DNA from: UBA4716 sp036310525
Lineage (GTDB): Bacteria > Bacillota > Clostridia > UBA1381
Length of the DNA stretch: 8,545 nt
Reading direction: 5' to 3'
Assembly: GCA_036310525.1 (NCBI GenBank)
Contig: JAXJRQ010000128.1
Location: 1 to 8,545, forward strand
Below, piece after piece: positions 6,643 through 8,545 of the stretch (positions within the stretch are counted from its first letter, which is position 1; each line of letters starts with the position of its first letter). The notes under the pieces are model-generated. The model saw only the letters and a program-made list of their open reading frames with translations. It had not been told where the DNA came from and did no database searches. The position numbers were made by a program, and so were the translations under genes.

Positions 6643-8307
6643 ATGTATAGTGACGTAGTAAAAAAAGGTCTGGAAAAAACTCCTCACCGTTCACTTATGA
6701 AGGCTTTGGGTCTTACGGACGAGGAAATCAGCCGTCCGCTTATAGGTGTGGTAAGTGCCAAGAATGAAATCATTCCCGGACACACTCACCTTGACAAAAT
6801 CGCAGAGGCAGTTAAGGCAGGCGTAAGAATTGCCGGCGGTACTCCAATTGAGTTTCCTGCAATAGGCGTTTGCGACGGTATTGCAATGGGGCATATCGGT
6901 ATGAAATATTCACTCGCAACAAGAGAGCTTATTGCCGATTCGGTTGAATCAATGGCTATTGCTCACGGCTTTGATGCGCTTGTACTTATTCCTAACTGTG
7001 ACAAGATTGTTCCCGGTATGATTATAGCGGCGGCAAGACTTAACATTCCGTCGATTATTGTTTCGGGCGGTGCTATGCTTTCGATGAATTTCAAGGGTAA
7101 GTTCAGAGACCTTAACACTGCTTTTGAAGCGGTTGGTTCATATAAAGCAGGTACTATTGATGAAAAAGAGCTTCTTGAGCTTGAAGAGGCAGCTTGTCCT
7201 TCATGCGGTTCATGTTCAGGTATGTTTACCGCTAATTCAATGAACTGCTTGTCTGAGGTGCTTGGTCTTGCACTTCCCGGTAACGGCACAATTCCGGCGG
7301 TTTATTCGGAAAGAATAAGACTTGCAAAGAAGACCGGTATGAAGATTATGGAGCTTCTTGAAAAGAATATTCGTCCCAGAGATATAATCACACCCGATGC
7401 ACTTTATAATGCTTTGCGTGTTGATATGGCGCTCGGATGCAGTACAAACTCAATGCTTCACCTTCCCGCAATCGCTTATGAGGCGAAAGCACCCATCAGC
7501 CTTGACTATGCAAACGAAATCAGTGAACAGACACCTAATCTGTGCCATCTTGCACCTGCAGGTGAACATCATGTTCAGGATTTGTATGCGGCAGGCGGTG
7601 TGACTGCGGTTATGAACGAGCTTTCAAAGAAAGGACTTTTGAAGCTTGACACAATGACAGTTACAGGCAAAACTCAAGGTGAAAACATAAAGGATTGTCC
7701 CGTAAAGGATTATACAGTTATAAGACCAATCGACAATCCGTACAGTGAAACGGGCGGTATCGCAGTACTTAAGGGAAATCTTGCAGTTGACGGTTCGGTT
7801 GTAAAGAGAAGTGCAGTTGCAAAGGAAATGCTTGTACATAGTGGCCCTGCAAAGGTGTTTGAAAGTGAAGAAGAAGCAATCGACGCTATTTACAAGGGTA
7901 AAATTGTTAAGGGAGACGTTGTTGTTATTCGCTACGAAGGCCCCAAAGGCGGCCCCGGCATGCGTGAAATGCTTTCACCGACATCTGCAATCTGCGGTAT
8001 GGGACTTGATAAGGACGTTGCTCTTATTACCGACGGACGTTTTAGCGGCGCAACACGTGGTGCAGCAATCGGTCACGTTTCGCCCGAAGCGGTTGAAGGC
8101 GGTCCTATTGCGTTCGTTAAGGATGGCGATATAATTGATATTGACATTGTAAACTGTAAGCTTGATATAAGAGTTTCAGACGAAGAAATGGCAAAACGCC
8201 GTGAAGGCTGGACACCTAATGAGCCTAAGGTTAAGACAGGCTATCTGAAACGCTATTCAAAGATGGTATCTTCAGCAATTCAGGGCGCAGTAATGCTTGA
8301 TGATTAA
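6643..8307 (+). CDS. ilvD: Dihydroxy-acid dehydratase IlvD
   Basis: IlvD dehydrates 2,3-dihydroxy-isovalerate and 2,3-dihydroxy-3-methylvalerate to the keto acids that lead to valine, isoleucine, leucine and pantothenate. The 554-aa product has the normal length and all hallmarks: PNCDKIVPG (117-125) with cluster cysteine C119 and Mg-binding D120 and K121 (carbamylated in the family), CGSCSGMFTANSM (188-200) with cluster cysteine C191, and DGRFSGATRG (464-473) with S468 in the position of the proposed catalytic base. At the third cysteine position of the [2Fe-2S] enzymes (PCN motif) this protein has PGH (45-47), as E. coli IlvD does, so an oxygen-labile [4Fe-4S] cluster is likely and fits an anaerobe. 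GGAGG (6630-6634) is 8 nt before the ATG. It follows cvpA by 13 nt and is the only ilv gene in the window. Confidence 0.97.
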   Translation: MYSDVVKKGLEKTPHRSLMKALGLTDEEISRPLIGVVSAKNEIIPGHTHLDKIAEAVKAGVRIAGGTPIEFPAIGVCDGIAMGHIGMKYSLATRELIADSVESMAIAHGFDALVLIPNCDKIVPGMIIAAARLNIPSIIVSGGAMLSMNFKGKFRDLNTAFEAVGSYKAGTIDEKELLELEEAACPSCGSCSGMFTANSMNCLSEVLGLALPGNGTIPAVYSERIRLAKKTGMKIMELLEKNIRPRDIITPDALYNALRVDMALGCSTNSMLHLPAIAYEAKAPISLDYANEISEQTPNLCHLAPAGEHHVQDLYAAGGVTAVMNELSKKGLLKLDTMTVTGKTQGENIKDCPVKDYTVIRPIDNPYSETGGIAVLKGNLAVDGSVVKRSAVAKEMLVHSGPAKVFESEEEAIDAIYKGKIVKGDVVVIRYEGPKGGPGMREMLSPTSAICGMGLDKDVALITDGRFSGATRGAAIGHVSPEAVEGGPIAFVKDGDIIDIDIVNCKLDIRVSDEEMAKRREGWTPNEPKVKTGYLKRYSKMVSSAIQGAVMLDD

Positions 8308-8332
8308 TATTTAACGTTTGAAAAATGACTTC

Positions 8333-8364
8333 AAAAACCGAGGATGAAAATCCTCGGTTTTTTT
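8333..8364 (+). terminator. Intrinsic terminator after ilvD
   Basis: ACCGAGGAT (8337-8345), a GAAA tetraloop, and ATCCTCGGT (8350-8358) form a perfect 9-bp stem. Flanking A (8333-8336) and T residues can extend the pairing, and a run of seven T (8358-8364) follows. It lies 25 nt after the ilvD stop and closes the block. The A run on the other side also gives it some power as a terminator for the opposite strand. Confidence 0.95.
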
Positions 8365-8369
8365 GTGGC

Positions 8370-8507
8370 AAATTGTAATTTATCGGAATGATTTTTACAA
8401 GTGCAAACAATCGAGCGGAAGGCCCCTTTGTGTAAAGGGGGCTGGCGCCGTAGGCGACTGGGGGATTGTAAAATCAGCATTATCGCTAATTATATACGAA
8501 CAATCCC
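8370..8507 (-). repeat. Right copy of 138-bp inverted intergenic repeat
   Basis: Inverted counterpart of 1-138, gap-free, with mismatches only at 8387 and 8497. It contains the hairpin CCCCTTT-GTGT-AAAGGGG (8423-8440) and GGGATTGT (8462-8469) facing ACAATCCC (8500-8507) across a 30-bp AT-rich spacer. It begins 5 bp after the terminator T tract. No coding potential or transposase is seen. High identity between the copies means recent copying, conversion between them, or selection on the sequence. Confidence 0.93.
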
Positions 8508-8545
8508 TCCGAGTTTTGCTACGCAAAACCCACCTCCCTTTACAC
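8500..8545 (+). repeat. Second palindromic repeat module, cut by window edge
   Basis: This stretch is built like 39-78 of the left copy but differs in sequence: ACAATCCC, then a hairpin with a TAC loop (GTTTTGC-TAC-GCAAAAC, 8513-8529, perfect 7-bp stem), then CTCCCTTTACAC running off the window. In 39-78 the same slots hold ACAATCCC, CGCC-TAC-GGCG and CCCCCTTTACAC. By analogy AAAGGGAGG should follow just outside the window. The right-hand element is therefore two diverging modules around an AT-rich spacer, and this part overlaps the last 8 bp of the 138-bp repeat. Confidence 0.7.

Noticed and set aside
1..8545. Possibility of a composite transposon, integron-like cassette, CRISPR array or defence island between the inverted repeats.
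   Set aside because: No transposase, integrase, spaced direct repeats or defence proteins are encoded; all eight genes are core or conserved clostridial genes with uniform style.

Overview
The window carries one tightly packed block of eight genes, all on the + strand, from an anaerobic low-to-mid GC Firmicute. The protein styles point to class Clostridia, plausibly the Oscillospiraceae/Ruminococcaceae, but this is inferred from protein flavour and repeat style rather than from a marker gene. The block is framed by two copies of a 138-bp intergenic repeat in inverted orientation (1-138 and 8370-8507, 136 of 138 positions identical).

Layout. Positions 1-320 hold the left repeat, an AT-rich stretch with a good promoter candidate (212-240), and a short leader with a possible hairpin (271-307). 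Then come a class I SAM-dependent RNA methyltransferase-like protein (321-1190), the ECF transporter energising module ecfA1-ecfA2-ecfT (1187-3705), truA tRNA pseudouridine synthase (3722-4453), a membrane-anchored protein resembling DUF5711 (4443-5948), a CvpA-family membrane protein (5964-6629) and ilvD dihydroxy-acid dehydratase (6643-8307). A strong intrinsic terminator (8333-8364) closes the block. The right repeat begins 5 bp after its T tract and runs into a second, related repeat module that the window edge cuts.

How the genes work together. Neighbouring genes overlap by 4, 8, 8 and 11 nt or are 13-16 nt apart, and no internal terminator is visible, so the block reads as one transcription unit. 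EcfA1, EcfA2 and EcfT form one membrane complex that powers uptake of vitamins or metals through separate substrate-binding S components; none is encoded here, as expected for a shared (group II) module. The order ecfA1-ecfA2-ecfT-truA is a classical Firmicutes arrangement, normally embedded in the ribosomal protein cluster (rplQ before, rplM-rpsI after). Here those neighbours are replaced by a methyltransferase upstream and DUF5711-like/CvpA/ilvD downstream.

Nothing here amounts to a new defence, mobile or biosynthetic system: the coding content is core metabolism. The observations most worth following are the near-identical inverted repeats and their modular palindromic build, a near-consensus promoter that sits across the truA start codon and so cannot express full-length TruA, and a small hairpin covering the ecfA2 ribosome binding site.
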